Shown here: positions 51,021 through 61,289 of the stretch, in pieces
Layout of the letters: every line of letters starts with the position of its first letter
Position numbering within the stretch: position 1 is the stretch's first letter
Notes under the pieces: generated by a model
What the model was told of the DNA's origin: nothing
Seen by the model: only the letters and a program-made list of their open reading frames with translations
Databases searched by the model: none
Assembly: GCA_029564115.1 (NCBI GenBank)
Contig: JAKQQP010000500.1
Location: 10,640 to 74,639 of the forward strand
Reading direction: 5' to 3'
DNA length: 64,000 bases
Source: Candidatus Rifleibacteriota bacterium
Lineage (GTDB): Bacteria; Riflebacteria; Ozemobacteria; Ozemobacterales; Ozemobacteraceae
Translations under genes and position numbers: made by a program

Positions 51021-53057
51021 TCATGGTTGCAGGGTGAAGCTTGCGAGCTGTTGCCAGCCTGCCGCAACTGGTTGTAGTTCGTCGGTATTCAAAAAATGCT
51101 GCAGAGGCATAATTTTTATCAGGGGGCGGCATGACAAGCCGTATTTCAGAGCAAAAACTTCGAGAAATCCTTCAGAATTAAAAATACTGACATTGTCGGG
51201 GCGCTGCTTGAACCACTTAACCGGCCATTTGTCGGAGGCTTTGAAGGGCAGCATCATTATCCGATAATGGCCTGGGCTGAGATCAGCAGGCAAAACCAGC
51301 GATCTGAAAACTTTGAACGCAGCGTAGTCGGGCCTGCCGGTTCTACAGAAGAACTCAGCGGGGAAATGCAGATCGTGACCGGTCAGCAGCCCATGGCTTC
51401 CGGTCGGCATGCCGCCGGAATCGACAAGTAAAGTCACTACTGCCAGGTTCTTGAAGTCTGCAGAACTGCCAGTGAATGTGTAGGCATAGTTGAGAGCAGA
51501 GCCGGCGCGAGGTAAATTTGCAGAATCTGTCGCGCCACCAACCCACTTGAAGTCGGAAAAATCAGGGGTGATAAGAAACCTCGAGTCAGAGCCGTTATGA
51601 GGCTGTATTTCATTCCAGAGTGGCGGTGACAAAACTCTGTGCAGGTAGCCATCGGCTACGATCGAGTAAGAAGCGGTCAGAGCATGCCTGCCGTCTGCGG
51701 GGTAAACAAGCGAACCGTAGAGCTTGCCGGCCCGTACGGCTGGAGCAAGGGTCGCAAGCTCGGCAGTCTCTATCTTGTCGACGAGCTGAATGGCGAGATC
51801 TTTGCGAAAGCCCTCGTTTGTTCGCATAAACCAGTATGGTCTGAACTCTACGTCGTTACTCATCAGAACCATCGAGCCGGCTGGCAGGTCGGCGAAGGCG
51901 TTTTTAACGAATTTTTCAGGAGAATCCGTATCGGGTCGATGCAGAGAAAGGCCAAAAATACTGGTAGAGGCTATCGCAATAGCGGCGAATAATTTGAGGC
52001 GTTCCGGGCCAATTCGGTCGAAGACTATCACAGAAAGCCCGATCAGAGACATTATCGCGGGCAAAAGCATTGTGTGTGCTTCAAAGGCATTGTAATTCAA
52101 GACAAAGATGAGGTTAACGGCAAGAATTGCCATTAAAGCTCGTGGCAAAGCCGAAGTCCTTAGCCGCTTCAGCATCAGAAGAGCCGGCGGGCCAATTATA
52201 ATCCAGACCGAACCTTCGATAGCCGCCATCTTAATGAAGGCGACAAAGCGTTCGAGAATCTCCCCAGCGTCGAACACTCCAAAGCCGCCGCTGTATATCG
52301 TTCCGGTGAAAATTCTGAAAAAGCCCCCTATCCCCTGCCCTGTCAACGGGTCCAGGAGTATGCGCGCCGGGTTCTGCAGGCGCAAAAACAGATCGAATGA
52401 AGGAAGCAAACCAAAAACCATGCCCAAAGCCATAGAAAACCAGAAGTTGAGGTCTGGCCGGGCTTTTTTTTGTTCTGAGCTGGCGAAGACAAAAAAGAGC
52501 AGTGTAAGAGCATAAAGACCAAAGGTCGGTCGATGCCCGACGCCGAGAGTTCCGATCAGACCGGCAAAAAAACCGCACCAGGGTGTGAATCTTTCTTTTT
52601 CGAGCTGCAGGCCGATAAAAAGGCCGGCAATTATCAGGCATATTTCGAGAGTGTAGACTTCAGCAAGGATCGACTGGTCGCGATAAGTAGCACAGCTTAG
52701 AAGTAATATTCCCGCCAGCATGGCTGACCATGGCGAGAGTCCATAATTCAGCAGCAATATTGTCAGCAGTGCTGCCCCGCTTACCCCAACAATTGCGGTA
52801 AGCAGATTCAGACGAAAGGCCGGCGAACCGCCCGGGAAAAAGCTGTTGGCAAGATTGCCCAGACGGGTGAACAGCGGGTAGCCGGGGGCATGAGGCACGT
52901 CCAGTGTCATGGCGGCAATGACGAACTCTGAAGAATTATACCAGCCAATTGTTTGTGACACCTGTGGCAGGTAGAGAAAAATGCCGATTAGTGCCACAAA
53001 CAGTGCGGACAGAAGATATGGTGTTTTTTTGGCGGCAGAATGTTTTTTGTCAGGCAT
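51021..53057 (-). CDS. DUF2723-type integral membrane protein (protein O-mannosyltransferase-like)
   Basis: 678 aa from ATG 53057, directly after the stop of the preceding gene (TAAAATG). Residues 14-400 contain about ten membrane helices. The family signature is in the first loop: WYNSSEFVIAA (Glu44) and VPHAPGYPLF (His56-Tyr60), as in the GT-C-like DUF2723 family related to protein O-mannosyltransferases, which use lipid-linked sugars on the outer face of the inner membrane. Residues 420-678 are a soluble extracytoplasmic domain (VLMSNDVEFRPYWFMRTNEGFRKDLA near its start). Acceptor and sugar are unknown. Confidence 0.83.
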   Translation of the reverse strand: MPDKKHSAAKKTPYLLSALFVALIGIFLYLPQVSQTIGWYNSSEFVIAAMTLDVPHAPGYPLFTRLGNLANSFFPGGSPAFRLNLLTAIVGVSGAALLTILLLNYGLSPWSAMLAGILLLSCATYRDQSILAEVYTLEICLIIAGLFIGLQLEKERFTPWCGFFAGLIGTLGVGHRPTFGLYALTLLFFVFASSEQKKARPDLNFWFSMALGMVFGLLPSFDLFLRLQNPARILLDPLTGQGIGGFFRIFTGTIYSGGFGVFDAGEILERFVAFIKMAAIEGSVWIIIGPPALLMLKRLRTSALPRALMAILAVNLIFVLNYNAFEAHTMLLPAIMSLIGLSVIVFDRIGPERLKLFAAIAIASTSIFGLSLHRPDTDSPEKFVKNAFADLPAGSMVLMSNDVEFRPYWFMRTNEGFRKDLAIQLVDKIETAELATLAPAVRAGKLYGSLVYPADGRHALTASYSIVADGYLHRVLSPPLWNEIQPHNGSDSRFLITPDFSDFKWVGGATDSANLPRAGSALNYAYTFTGSSADFKNLAVVTLLVDSGGMPTGSHGLLTGHDLHFPAEFFCRTGRPDYAAFKVFRSLVLPADLSPGHYRIMMLPFKASDKWPVKWFKQRPDNVSIFNSEGFLEVFALKYGLSCRPLIKIMPLQHFLNTDELQPVAAGWQQLASFTLQP

Positions 53058-53058
53058 T

Positions 53059-53958
53059 TTATCTGTTTTCGAATTTTTTAGTGACTTCTTCGGCCGTTGC
53101 GGCATCATCTGGAAAGACAACCGAACGGAACTCGAGGTCGGCATAGAGGTTGCGCCCCGTTTCAAAGTCGATGAGAACCCGGTTCAGGTTGTCGGTTATC
53201 CGGGCCTGAAACATCATAATGCTTTTGCTGTTGAACTCTGGGATCATCACCAGAATACTGTTATCATCGAATCGGCAAAGCATGTCGGTTTCTCTGACGA
53301 AACTTTCGATTCGGCCGCCGAGTTCGCGCAGCAGGTCGGCTCTGAATTTTTCGAGATCATTTTCTTCGCTCCCCTGTTCACCAAAATGAACCTTTACCAG
53401 TCTGATCAGAAGAAAACCCACAGAATTTTTTTCGTTACCGGATCTGGTGAGCATCGACTGCATGCAGTCGAGAAAGTAATCACGCGCGTAGAGCCGACTG
53501 CCGCTGTCGACAATGTTTTTTTCGATCAGGTTGAGCTTTTTGTTGGTTGCTCTGATACGGTTGTTCAGCTCTTTCATGATTCCGAGCGCCACCATGGGAA
53601 ATTCGCTTATCAGATCGCAGAATTCACCTTTTCGCAGAACCAGAGTTCTGGTATAAACATCTGCCGTTGCCGAAGCGGCGCGTGGTTTATCGTCATACAG
53701 ACCCATTTCTCCAAAAAAGTTGCCTTTGTCGAAGCTGGCGAGCATCTTGATAGCCGGTGGTCGACCGGTAAATATCGAAATTTTGCCATCGACGACGAGA
53801 TACATGCTTTCTCCGAATTCTCCCTCGGCAAAAACCGTTTCGCCGGCCTCAAAGTCTTCTTCGGTAACTACTTCGGCAATTTTTCGCAGCTCGTAGCTCG
53901 TGAGGCTCGAGAAAATAGAAATTCTTTTCAGGAAGAGAATTTTTTCAATGATAATCAT
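53059..53958 (-). CDS. cyclic-nucleotide-binding domain with degenerate GGDEF
   Basis: 299 aa. Residues 10-125 are a CRP-type cyclic-nucleotide-binding domain (FSSLTSYELRKIAEVV, EAGETVFAEGEFGESMYLVVDGKISIF, FFGEMGLYDDKPRAASATA). The phosphate-binding cassette GEMGLYDDKPRAASATA keeps the Arg (canonical GE-x-ALL-x-RAA). After a coiled linker, residues 150-299 look like a diverged GGDEF/cyclase fold (RDYFLDCMQSML, and CRFDDNSILVMIPEF where RYGGDEF would be), unlikely to make c-di-GMP. No DNA-binding domain, so it is not a CRP regulator. It begins 9 bp after the MFS-HEAT gene and probably works with it. Confidence 0.82.
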   Translation of the reverse strand: MIIIEKILFLKRISIFSSLTSYELRKIAEVVTEEDFEAGETVFAEGEFGESMYLVVDGKISIFTGRPPAIKMLASFDKGNFFGEMGLYDDKPRAASATADVYTRTLVLRKGEFCDLISEFPMVALGIMKELNNRIRATNKKLNLIEKNIVDSGSRLYARDYFLDCMQSMLTRSGNEKNSVGFLLIRLVKVHFGEQGSEENDLEKFRADLLRELGGRIESFVRETDMLCRFDDNSILVMIPEFNSKSIMMFQARITDNLNRVLIDFETGRNLYADLEFRSVVFPDDAATAEEVTKKFENR

Positions 53959-53967
53959 AATTTTCTT

Positions 53968-56763
53968 TCAGCTGAATTGCAGGGTTATACCCCTGGATTT
54001 AAGATTTTCGACCGCCCATCTGCAGGTCGCAGAAACGCCGTCGGGCAAAGATGGCTCCTGTTCCAGTTTTTTCAAAATGGGTATCAGATCGTGTATTCCG
54101 GCGACGCAGACCGTATAAACAGCAGCTTCTTTGAGTTCGTTGTCAGAAGAGTTCAAATATTTTCCGAGAATGACCTTGATATCTTTTTCGCGCAGCGCCA
54201 GTATTTTCATACCATAAGCGGCGATCTGGTCGAGAGAGATGTTCTCTAGAACCGGTATGATGTGGTATACCAGCTGTCGTTCACCCATATTCTGCAAAAC
54301 TTCGATAGCATTGCTGACAAGCTCCTCGTTCGAAGAATAAAGGCTTTTGAACAGGTCGCGTGCTTCGCGGCTTTGTTCAGGAGCTATCAGGCAGACGATC
54401 AGGCGGGTTAACGCCCAGGCACGTTCTTTCAGAAGCATTTTCAGATAAACTGAGCTTTCACGGCGCAGTTCCCTGTTTATTACAAATTCTTCCAGTTTGT
54501 ATTCATAGAGCTGCAGTATAACCTTCTGCCCGAAATGGTGTAGATAATCACGAACCTGTGAGTTCTGGGATGCAGACAAAATGCCGGCCACGGCCGCCCG
54601 GGCATGCAGTGAAGTTTCGCTGCTTTCGAGAACCATGATCAATTCGTTGTATTTATCGTTGTAATGGGTGACAAGTATGTCTTCTGCCAGTTTGCGATTG
54701 CGCGGGCTTGAGTCGGAAAGCCCCTCGACAACGTGATAGAACCATTTGGCGTCAGAGAGGCGTGCCAGCATTTTCAGGGCAAGAAAGCGGATCTCACGCA
54801 GGTCGTCTTTGATCAGTCTGCCGATAGTTTCGTAATGCTCGTCAGAGTCAGCGTTTTGTAGAATCTTTTCGAGGGCTCCGGCAGCCGCCAGCCTGATTTT
54901 AACTTCGCTGCTTCTTAAGAAGGGCCTCAGGTTGACCCAGAAACGCTCGTCGCCGGTAAGGCCGAGCATTTCAATGCCTTTGAGTATTTCAGGTTCAGAG
55001 TCGCTGCTGATATAGGCGTGAATAATGTCGAGTGATCGCATCATCTGGTTCAGATCGCCTATTTTAACAAAGACGATCGAAGCAAAGCGTCGCAGGTCTT
55101 CAGACTCGCTTTGTAGAAACGGAAGAATCGAGTTGCGCAGTCTGGCTGAAGGCGGAAACCCAGCAAAGGCTTTTAAGGCGCGTTTTTGCAGCCCTTCCGT
55201 TTTTGCTTCGAGACAATCGAATAAGAACTCGCCCACAAAGTGGTCTACCGGTAGCCTGACTTTATCGAGAACCTCTATTTTTCGGTCATCGGGGAAATGG
55301 CGAAGCTTTTCGGCGAGCTGTTCACGGCTACCGCGATCGCCATGGTTCACGATCAGCTGAATGATGAGAGAGGTGGTGTCTTCGTCGGCGGTATCGAGAT
55401 TGGTTAGAAGCAGTTTGAGTGTATTGGGGTCGAGATTCAGTTTTTCAATTTCATCTTTTCTGAAAAAATTCAGGTTTGAGCTGCGCAACAGTTTCAGCAG
55501 GCTGTCGCGATAAGGGCGTCTTATCATTACGGCTGCTGTAACCCAGACCACAGCCGCAACTATCGGAAAAAACCTTGTCAGGTCAGTTTCCTTGCCGGCA
55601 TAAAGCAATAAAGCGCCGGTAAATACTGTGCCGAGCGGTTGCAGAATACCCTCGTTAACGGTGATGATGCGCCCTTTTTCGCGTGGGGGGAGAGCATTGT
55701 AAAAAAGGCTGTTCACCGGTTGAAAAAGAGCATTCTGTAGCCCTGACTGAATGAATTTGAGGGCGACGCCTGGAATGAGAGAAAACGACAGAGTAGTACC
55801 GGTAAAGCCAGCGAGAACCAGCAATGGGTAAATAAGATTGGTGTTGCTGATGCCGAGACGTTGAATCAGACTGCCTGTTATCAGGCCTTGAAACAGAAAG
55901 GCAAAGAAACTGGAAAAGATCGTAAAAAAACCATAGAATCTGGCCAGTTCGTTCTCCGAGGGAAAATGTCGGTTGAAAATAGAGGCAGCCTGAAATTCGG
56001 CAAGATAGTAGGCAAGATTACTGCAGACCGAAGAAACAACCAGAAACAGCACCAGCCTGGATTCAGTCAAACTACGGATAAAATTGCGGAATTTTTCGGG
56101 CAGTCTGACTTTTTTTCTTTCGTTTTCTCTGGTGAAAAAGCTTTGAATCTGAGGTTTGATAAAACTGCCGGCCCCAATTAGAAAGAAAAGAACAGAAAAA
56201 ATGTGCAAAAACAGCCAGACCCAGAGAATTTGCGAAACCTGGTAAACTATTGCCAGACGACTCAGGCTAAGGCCCGCCGCAATGCGACCGCAGATAACTC
56301 CTGTAAAAATAACCGGGAGCAGGCGCTTGGCCTTCAGAGCGTTGAATTGAGTGCTGATGATCACCGAAAGGATTACCGGGTAAATAAAGAGAAGCAGGTT
56401 GGTGATAAAATAAAGAAAATGGCATGCCAGAACTGATTCTGCGTCAGAATTGACGAAGTGAACGGCAGCGGCAATCGCGGCAGCTGAAATCAGGCCGGCA
56501 ACGAAAGTCAGGTTGCGCTTTTCCACGCGACCATGCAGAAGCGTGAGAAGTACGCTGACCGGAATCGCGAAAACAGAGCAGATGATGAACATGGTCGGCA
56601 GATTTTCGACGCCGGCCCTTTTGATGAAGAGGGTGTCTGCTATCGCATCACCCAGAGACAGCGAAAACCACGAAAGAAAGGTGAAAAACCAGAAAAAGCC
56701 GGTTTCTTTCCATTCGTTCGTGCGAATATTCAGCAAAGATTCGATCTTCTCAAGTAAAATCAT
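53968..56763 (-). CDS. MFS-like membrane domain fused to HEAT repeats
   Basis: 931 aa. Residues 18-425 hold about 11-12 membrane helices of a major-facilitator-like transporter, with resemblance to nucleotide (ADP/ATP-type, NTT) translocases and related orphan MFS proteins (SLGDAIADTLFIKRAGVENLPTMFI, GFFTIFSSFFAFLFQGLITG, LQNALFQPVNSLFYNALPPREKGR). Residues 440-931 are cytoplasmic HEAT/armadillo repeats (LRRFASIVFVKIGDLNQMMRSL, KIRLAAAGALEKILQN, IRFLALKMLARLSDAKWF, NAIEVLQNMG). Such MFS-HEAT fusions are often linked to a cNMP-binding protein, and here that gene follows directly. Substrate unknown. Confidence 0.8.
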   Translation of the reverse strand: MILLEKIESLLNIRTNEWKETGFFWFFTFLSWFSLSLGDAIADTLFIKRAGVENLPTMFIICSVFAIPVSVLLTLLHGRVEKRNLTFVAGLISAAAIAAAVHFVNSDAESVLACHFLYFITNLLLFIYPVILSVIISTQFNALKAKRLLPVIFTGVICGRIAAGLSLSRLAIVYQVSQILWVWLFLHIFSVLFFLIGAGSFIKPQIQSFFTRENERKKVRLPEKFRNFIRSLTESRLVLFLVVSSVCSNLAYYLAEFQAASIFNRHFPSENELARFYGFFTIFSSFFAFLFQGLITGSLIQRLGISNTNLIYPLLVLAGFTGTTLSFSLIPGVALKFIQSGLQNALFQPVNSLFYNALPPREKGRIITVNEGILQPLGTVFTGALLLYAGKETDLTRFFPIVAAVVWVTAAVMIRRPYRDSLLKLLRSSNLNFFRKDEIEKLNLDPNTLKLLLTNLDTADEDTTSLIIQLIVNHGDRGSREQLAEKLRHFPDDRKIEVLDKVRLPVDHFVGEFLFDCLEAKTEGLQKRALKAFAGFPPSARLRNSILPFLQSESEDLRRFASIVFVKIGDLNQMMRSLDIIHAYISSDSEPEILKGIEMLGLTGDERFWVNLRPFLRSSEVKIRLAAAGALEKILQNADSDEHYETIGRLIKDDLREIRFLALKMLARLSDAKWFYHVVEGLSDSSPRNRKLAEDILVTHYNDKYNELIMVLESSETSLHARAAVAGILSASQNSQVRDYLHHFGQKVILQLYEYKLEEFVINRELRRESSVYLKMLLKERAWALTRLIVCLIAPEQSREARDLFKSLYSSNEELVSNAIEVLQNMGERQLVYHIIPVLENISLDQIAAYGMKILALREKDIKVILGKYLNSSDNELKEAAVYTVCVAGIHDLIPILKKLEQEPSLPDGVSATCRWAVENLKSRGITLQFS

Positions 56764-56775
56764 AGCCCGCTCAGC

Positions 56776-59700
56776 TTACCAGAATTTCCAGTCGTAGCGC
56801 ACGCCAATTCGTTGTTCCTGAATTGGCTCCTTGAATTCGAGGTTGACGACAAAGCCTTTCGGCAGCCGGTATTCGAAAATATAAGCTTCATCCTGACCCT
56901 GCTCCATCGAGCCTTCGTAGGCCATGAAAATATTTTTTCCGATATATTTGCCGACCCTGATAAAAGATCTTGATTTGCCAGAGGTTCGGTCGAAGAGAGA
57001 AGACAGGAAAAGTTCGTCGAGATTCAGGGCTGACGAAATAGTGCTGCCGATCAGGGCAGAGATATACGAATTTTTAAGGCCTTCGAGAATCTCTGTTTCA
57101 AACAGCTCCTTTGAATCGCTCTGCATAGCGGTTGAGAGGTCTCGACCAAGAGTCAGCAGGGCGAACAGATCACCTTCAGACATGGGCGGTGTGGAATAAA
57201 TTTGCGGAGTGAAAGATGATACGCGCCCTTGCAGGGTTAAAAAGACCTTGGTGCTCTGTATCTGGCCTTCTGATTTGACGTAGATGTGTGGGTCGAAGCT
57301 GTTATCGATCCCACCGAATTTTATTTCGCCCGTTTCGATCTGGAACTGTCGCTGCTTGAAATACAGTTTGCCCTGAACACAGCTTATACCGCCATCCAGG
57401 TTGATGTTTTCGAGGTCGCCGGTAATTGAAAAGCGACCACGCATTTCTGAGTTGAGAAAGGAGCTTTTGATCCAGAAGTTGCGCGGAACTTCGATGTCGA
57501 AATGGTAGTTGAGAGTGTTGAAAAAGAGGTCCATGGGCTTTCTTTTGGCCAGCAGGTCGGTAGTAATGTTGAATCTGCCGCGTGGCACAAAGAGTTTTCC
57601 TTTTAACACCGGGTTATAGAGGTCTCCGGTTACGTCAAGGGTGGCGCTGGCGTTATTTATTTCAAGATTCATAAAGCTGAGATCGAGCTTTTGTCCACTG
57701 ATATTGGCAGTTATCGAACCAAGCCCATCACGAAAATTAACCTGCCCGTTGCCGGCGAGTTTTCCGCGCCCAAGACTGGCCTCTAGTCGATCGATGTTGA
57801 TGATGCGGTCGTCGGTGGATATGGCAAAGTCTACTTTGGTAAGTGGTTTGCGCATATTCTTCAGAGCGAGTTCGTCCGCTTTCATTTGCAATTCCCCCGA
57901 TATTTCCGGGTTGTGGGGTTTGCCTGAAAGATTCAGATCGGCTTTTATAGTGCCGCTGGCTTCTCTGAAAACTTCGGGAAGATAAACCGCGAGGTCGTTA
58001 ATGGGGCTCTGTGGGATAAAAAGGCGCAGGTCTATGGCTTCAGGGGCAAAGTCTTCTTTGAAGGTCATATTGCCTTTGAGGTTGAATGAACTTGAATTGA
58101 GTCTGATAAAAGCTTCTTCAATATTCAGGGCATTCCGGTTGCCCTCGACTCTGGCTCTGACCTCGGGGATCTTTTTGCCGCCTATCATGAATTCTGCAAT
58201 TGTCGCCGAGGCTTTGAGTCTAAGGTCGTTAAAATCACCAAAAAGCCTTGCTTCTGCGGATAAGCTGCCATCGTAGTTCCAGTTTGGCAGGTCAAAAAGG
58301 CGACCGATAGCCTTAACCGAAAAATTGTTGCCTGTAAGCATCAGGGCGGCTGTTTTGCCGGGGGTAAATATGCCTTCTACGCCTAGAATGCCTTGTCTGT
58401 ATTTCAGTTCGAGCGATCTGACCTCGAACCCATTGTTTTGGTAAATGATCTGCATCGGTTTGTTCGAGATGATAACGTCGTTATCTTTCTGAATCCGTAA
58501 TGTATCGAGTTCCATGTTGATGACATCAGGGGTCAGAGAGGCCATGTCGCCATTGACGTCGCATTTTCCGGTGGCGAGTAGCCCGCCGTAATCGAAGGTC
58601 GTCACACCATAAAGCTCTGGAATGAATGAAAGGTCTACGTTGCGAAGTTCGAGGGCGGCCTTGTATGGCCTGCGCCCCTGCCATTCCATTTCTCCACTGA
58701 TTTTTATGCCGAGTTTGTCAAATTCACCGCTGCTGATTCTTATTTTTTCGTTGTCTATAGCGGTTTCGCACCCGAAGTTGCCAAAATCACGATCTTTAGA
58801 CTTCATGTCTCTGGCAAATACGGTAAAAGAGCCTTTTCTTTCGTCACCATTCTGTTCAAAGCCGCCCTGCATTGTTATATCTCCACGCAGGTTCGGGGCA
58901 ATTGCTGCAAGATTTTTAATTTTTTCGAGTCGAAGCGCTTCAGTTTCGATAGAGCACGAAAAATGATTTGAGCCGGTTATGCGGCCGGCGATGTTTATTG
59001 ATCCACCAAAAGCCCGCATAAAAAGATTTTTAATTTCAATCTGAGAGCCAAGAGAGTTTCCTTCGAGATAAAGACTGTCGATTAACTCGTCGGCAAGATT
59101 CAAACGACTGCCCTCTACGAGAAAATTCCAGTCGTTCTGGCCGCCGTGATGGTTAAAGCGAATGTTGCCGGAAAGGTAACCCGATTTTACATGCTCGGAT
59201 AAATGTTGTGGGAACAATACCCTGATCGATTCGACGGCCAGCTTTTGAAAACTCAGTCTGAACGAATTGATCTGACCGTTATCTAGACTTACGGAAAAAT
59301 ATCCGTCAAGGGCTTCGTCGTCGGATTTTTTTATGGCTATGGGCGCAAGGCTGAGGATTTTATCGCGAATGACCAGCTGCGATCTGAACGAATCGACTGG
59401 CATGCCCATGATATTGAGATTTTGAGCCAGAAGGCTGCCTCTCACTTCTGGTTCTTTCAGGCTGCCTCCTACCGAAGCTTTTAAAGTTGCATTACCGGAA
59501 ACAATTTTCGAGGGGACGCTGAAAGCCTCCAGGTTAACATTTTCGATAAATATGTCAGCGGCGTATTTCTGGCTGGTTACAACACCTTCAACGGTTATTT
59601 GACCGCCGTTGTCGAACTCGGCTATTGGGTTCGAGAGGGCCCATGTCAGGCCGGTCCCATATATTCTGGCGCTGAGCCTGCGGGGATTGAAATCGAAAAA

Positions 59701-61146
59701 CTTGCCGTCGAGCAGCTCAAGTCGCAGGTCATAGGTCGTGCTGGCAAGATTCTGCAAATCGAAAGAAGCTGTAAATGGCCCACTGCATAGCCCTGAGACC
59801 GGAATTCCCAGAAATGGCCTGAGTTTATGCAGGTCAACATTCTTGAGTGCGCCACGGGAAATGCCCTGCCACTTGTTTTCAGCGGCGAGGCTGATTGTGG
59901 AACTTGCTGATAGATAACCTGTTTCAGAACGAATTTCGCTGGTCAGCAGCAATGATTCGTTTTCCTGGATTTTCCAGAAAAAATCAGCATTATCAATCTT
60001 CTGTTGCTGGTGCAGTAAATTTTTGACTGAGGTTGTGCCACTCCCGGTAAGCTTGCCGCCACGGCAGGTGAAATCCCCGGCAAAGTCCATTCTGGCAGGC
60101 CCTGCTTCCGGCAGAACTACTCCCCAAAGATCAAACAGCTTTTTGTCGGGGCGAATGTTTCTGGCATTCACGACAGCAGTAAAATCACGTGGAGAGTTGC
60201 GATCGGGAGACAGTTCGACGCGGGCTGTGGCGCTACCCCCCAGAATGTCCGCTTCAGCTCTCCCAAGCCACGGTCGGCCCTGTTCTCTGGTCAGACCAAG
60301 ACTCAGAATCCCTTCGACCCCACGAAAGCTAAACCCGCAGTCGTTGAGTCTGAGCGAACCCGATAGTTCATCGTTGAACAGTTTGACTATGTTTTTAGCA
60401 GGTGCTTTCAAGCGCTCTGCCAGATTGCCTTCATAATTCAGGCTGATTTCGGCCCCACCCTTCATGATATTCAGGCCGTAGAGATGCGAGAGATAAAGCA
60501 GCGGAACAAAGCTCGAGAAATTGTTTTCGTGCCAGCTCAGGTTTATTCGGGCGTCGCCGGTTTGTAGCCCGAGCATGGCTACGAGTCGGGCACTGCCCCC
60601 GAGCGGGCTTTTATCGAAGGCGAGTTCAAGATTGGCGTTGCGGCGTGTGCGAATGAATTTTGCTCTGAAATCGGGTATGTCGAACTTGCTTATAAGCGTA
60701 TTTAAAGTCAGGCCATCGATCTGAACCTCTCGAGCCGGAACAGCCGGGAGTTGCGGGCGCTCGTCGCGATTTTGCGGCTGAGGGGCGGTGGCATCGTATC
60801 TGAGTTTGCCCACCTGGATTTTTTCGATGGCAGCGCGACTGAAATATAAATCGAGCGGCCCTGTTCCTGAGGCGAGATAAATTACGAGTTCTTCGGCTTC
60901 CATGAAAGGAACCTGGCCTGGCATCATGACTTTGAGATTGCGGGCTCTGATAGTGTGATCGGGAAAGTTGATCTTCAGGCTTTCTGTGTCAAAATCGATG
61001 TCGTGAAAGCTGCGGGCGTAGCCCCTTGCTTGTTGAATCAACCTGTCGGGCAATTTAAAAGTTTGCTGCCAGGCGAAATAACCAACCACTGCTGCAATGC
61101 AAAGCAGCAGAAGCAGGAATAGCAGTAGTTTGCGAAGTTTGCTCAT
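56776..61146 (-). CDS. tamB: TamB/AsmA-superfamily translocation-assembly protein
   Basis: About 1456 aa. One N-terminal membrane anchor (LRKLLLFLLLLLCIAAVVGYFAW, residues 4-26), then a very long beta-rich (beta-taco) periplasmic region of AsmA/TamB type, ending in the diagnostic DUF490 C-terminus (VDFAIS..., MEINNASATLDVTGDLYNPVLKGKL, FDPHIYVKSEGQIQSTKVFLTLQGRVSSFTPQIYSTPPMSEGDLFALLTLGRDL). Such proteins span the periplasm and assist outer-membrane protein insertion or lipid transport, so the cell has an outer membrane. No TamA/Omp85 gene is adjacent. ATG 61146 is chosen because a TTGCTA-17-TACAAT promoter lies over the alternative GTG at 61185, though that GTG has GAGG upstream. Confidence 0.88.
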   Translation of the reverse strand: MSKLRKLLLFLLLLLCIAAVVGYFAWQQTFKLPDRLIQQARGYARSFHDIDFDTESLKINFPDHTIRARNLKVMMPGQVPFMEAEELVIYLASGTGPLDLYFSRAAIEKIQVGKLRYDATAPQPQNRDERPQLPAVPAREVQIDGLTLNTLISKFDIPDFRAKFIRTRRNANLELAFDKSPLGGSARLVAMLGLQTGDARINLSWHENNFSSFVPLLYLSHLYGLNIMKGGAEISLNYEGNLAERLKAPAKNIVKLFNDELSGSLRLNDCGFSFRGVEGILSLGLTREQGRPWLGRAEADILGGSATARVELSPDRNSPRDFTAVVNARNIRPDKKLFDLWGVVLPEAGPARMDFAGDFTCRGGKLTGSGTTSVKNLLHQQQKIDNADFFWKIQENESLLLTSEIRSETGYLSASSTISLAAENKWQGISRGALKNVDLHKLRPFLGIPVSGLCSGPFTASFDLQNLASTTYDLRLELLDGKFFDFNPRRLSARIYGTGLTWALSNPIAEFDNGGQITVEGVVTSQKYAADIFIENVNLEAFSVPSKIVSGNATLKASVGGSLKEPEVRGSLLAQNLNIMGMPVDSFRSQLVIRDKILSLAPIAIKKSDDEALDGYFSVSLDNGQINSFRLSFQKLAVESIRVLFPQHLSEHVKSGYLSGNIRFNHHGGQNDWNFLVEGSRLNLADELIDSLYLEGNSLGSQIEIKNLFMRAFGGSINIAGRITGSNHFSCSIETEALRLEKIKNLAAIAPNLRGDITMQGGFEQNGDERKGSFTVFARDMKSKDRDFGNFGCETAIDNEKIRISSGEFDKLGIKISGEMEWQGRRPYKAALELRNVDLSFIPELYGVTTFDYGGLLATGKCDVNGDMASLTPDVINMELDTLRIQKDNDVIISNKPMQIIYQNNGFEVRSLELKYRQGILGVEGIFTPGKTAALMLTGNNFSVKAIGRLFDLPNWNYDGSLSAEARLFGDFNDLRLKASATIAEFMIGGKKIPEVRARVEGNRNALNIEEAFIRLNSSSFNLKGNMTFKEDFAPEAIDLRLFIPQSPINDLAVYLPEVFREASGTIKADLNLSGKPHNPEISGELQMKADELALKNMRKPLTKVDFAISTDDRIINIDRLEASLGRGKLAGNGQVNFRDGLGSITANISGQKLDLSFMNLEINNASATLDVTGDLYNPVLKGKLFVPRGRFNITTDLLAKRKPMDLFFNTLNYHFDIEVPRNFWIKSSFLNSEMRGRFSITGDLENINLDGGISCVQGKLYFKQRQFQIETGEIKFGGIDNSFDPHIYVKSEGQIQSTKVFLTLQGRVSSFTPQIYSTPPMSEGDLFALLTLGRDLSTAMQSDSKELFETEILEGLKNSYISALIGSTISSALNLDELFLSSLFDRTSGKSRSFIRVGKYIGKNIFMAYEGSMEQGQDEAYIFEYRLPKGFVVNLEFKEPIQEQRIGVRYDWKFW

Positions 61147-61175
61147 AATTGACAGGCGGTCATCGAGTGGGACGA

Positions 61176-61204
61176 ATTGTACCACAGAGCCTCTTCAATA
61201 GCAA
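61176..61204 (-). promoter_or_regulatory. candidate sigma70 promoter of tamB
   Basis: Minus strand: TTGCTA (61204-61199), 17-bp spacer, TACAAT (61181-61176). Start near 61169, about 25 nt before the ATG at 61146. Confidence 0.45.
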
Positions 61205-61248
61205 ATTTTGCCAAACGGCCCGCGGTGTAGATTCAAGAGTACATAAAA

Positions 61249-61276
61249 AGAGCCCTGCTCTTGCGAGCAGGGCTCT
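61249..61276 (-). terminator. terminator of the HU gene
   Basis: 12-bp perfect stem AGAGCCCTGCTC (61249-61260) with GAGCAGGGCTCT (61265-61276), TTGC loop; minus-strand TTTTTATG follows. Confidence 0.9.
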
Positions 61277-61289
61277 CGAAATAACTTAA

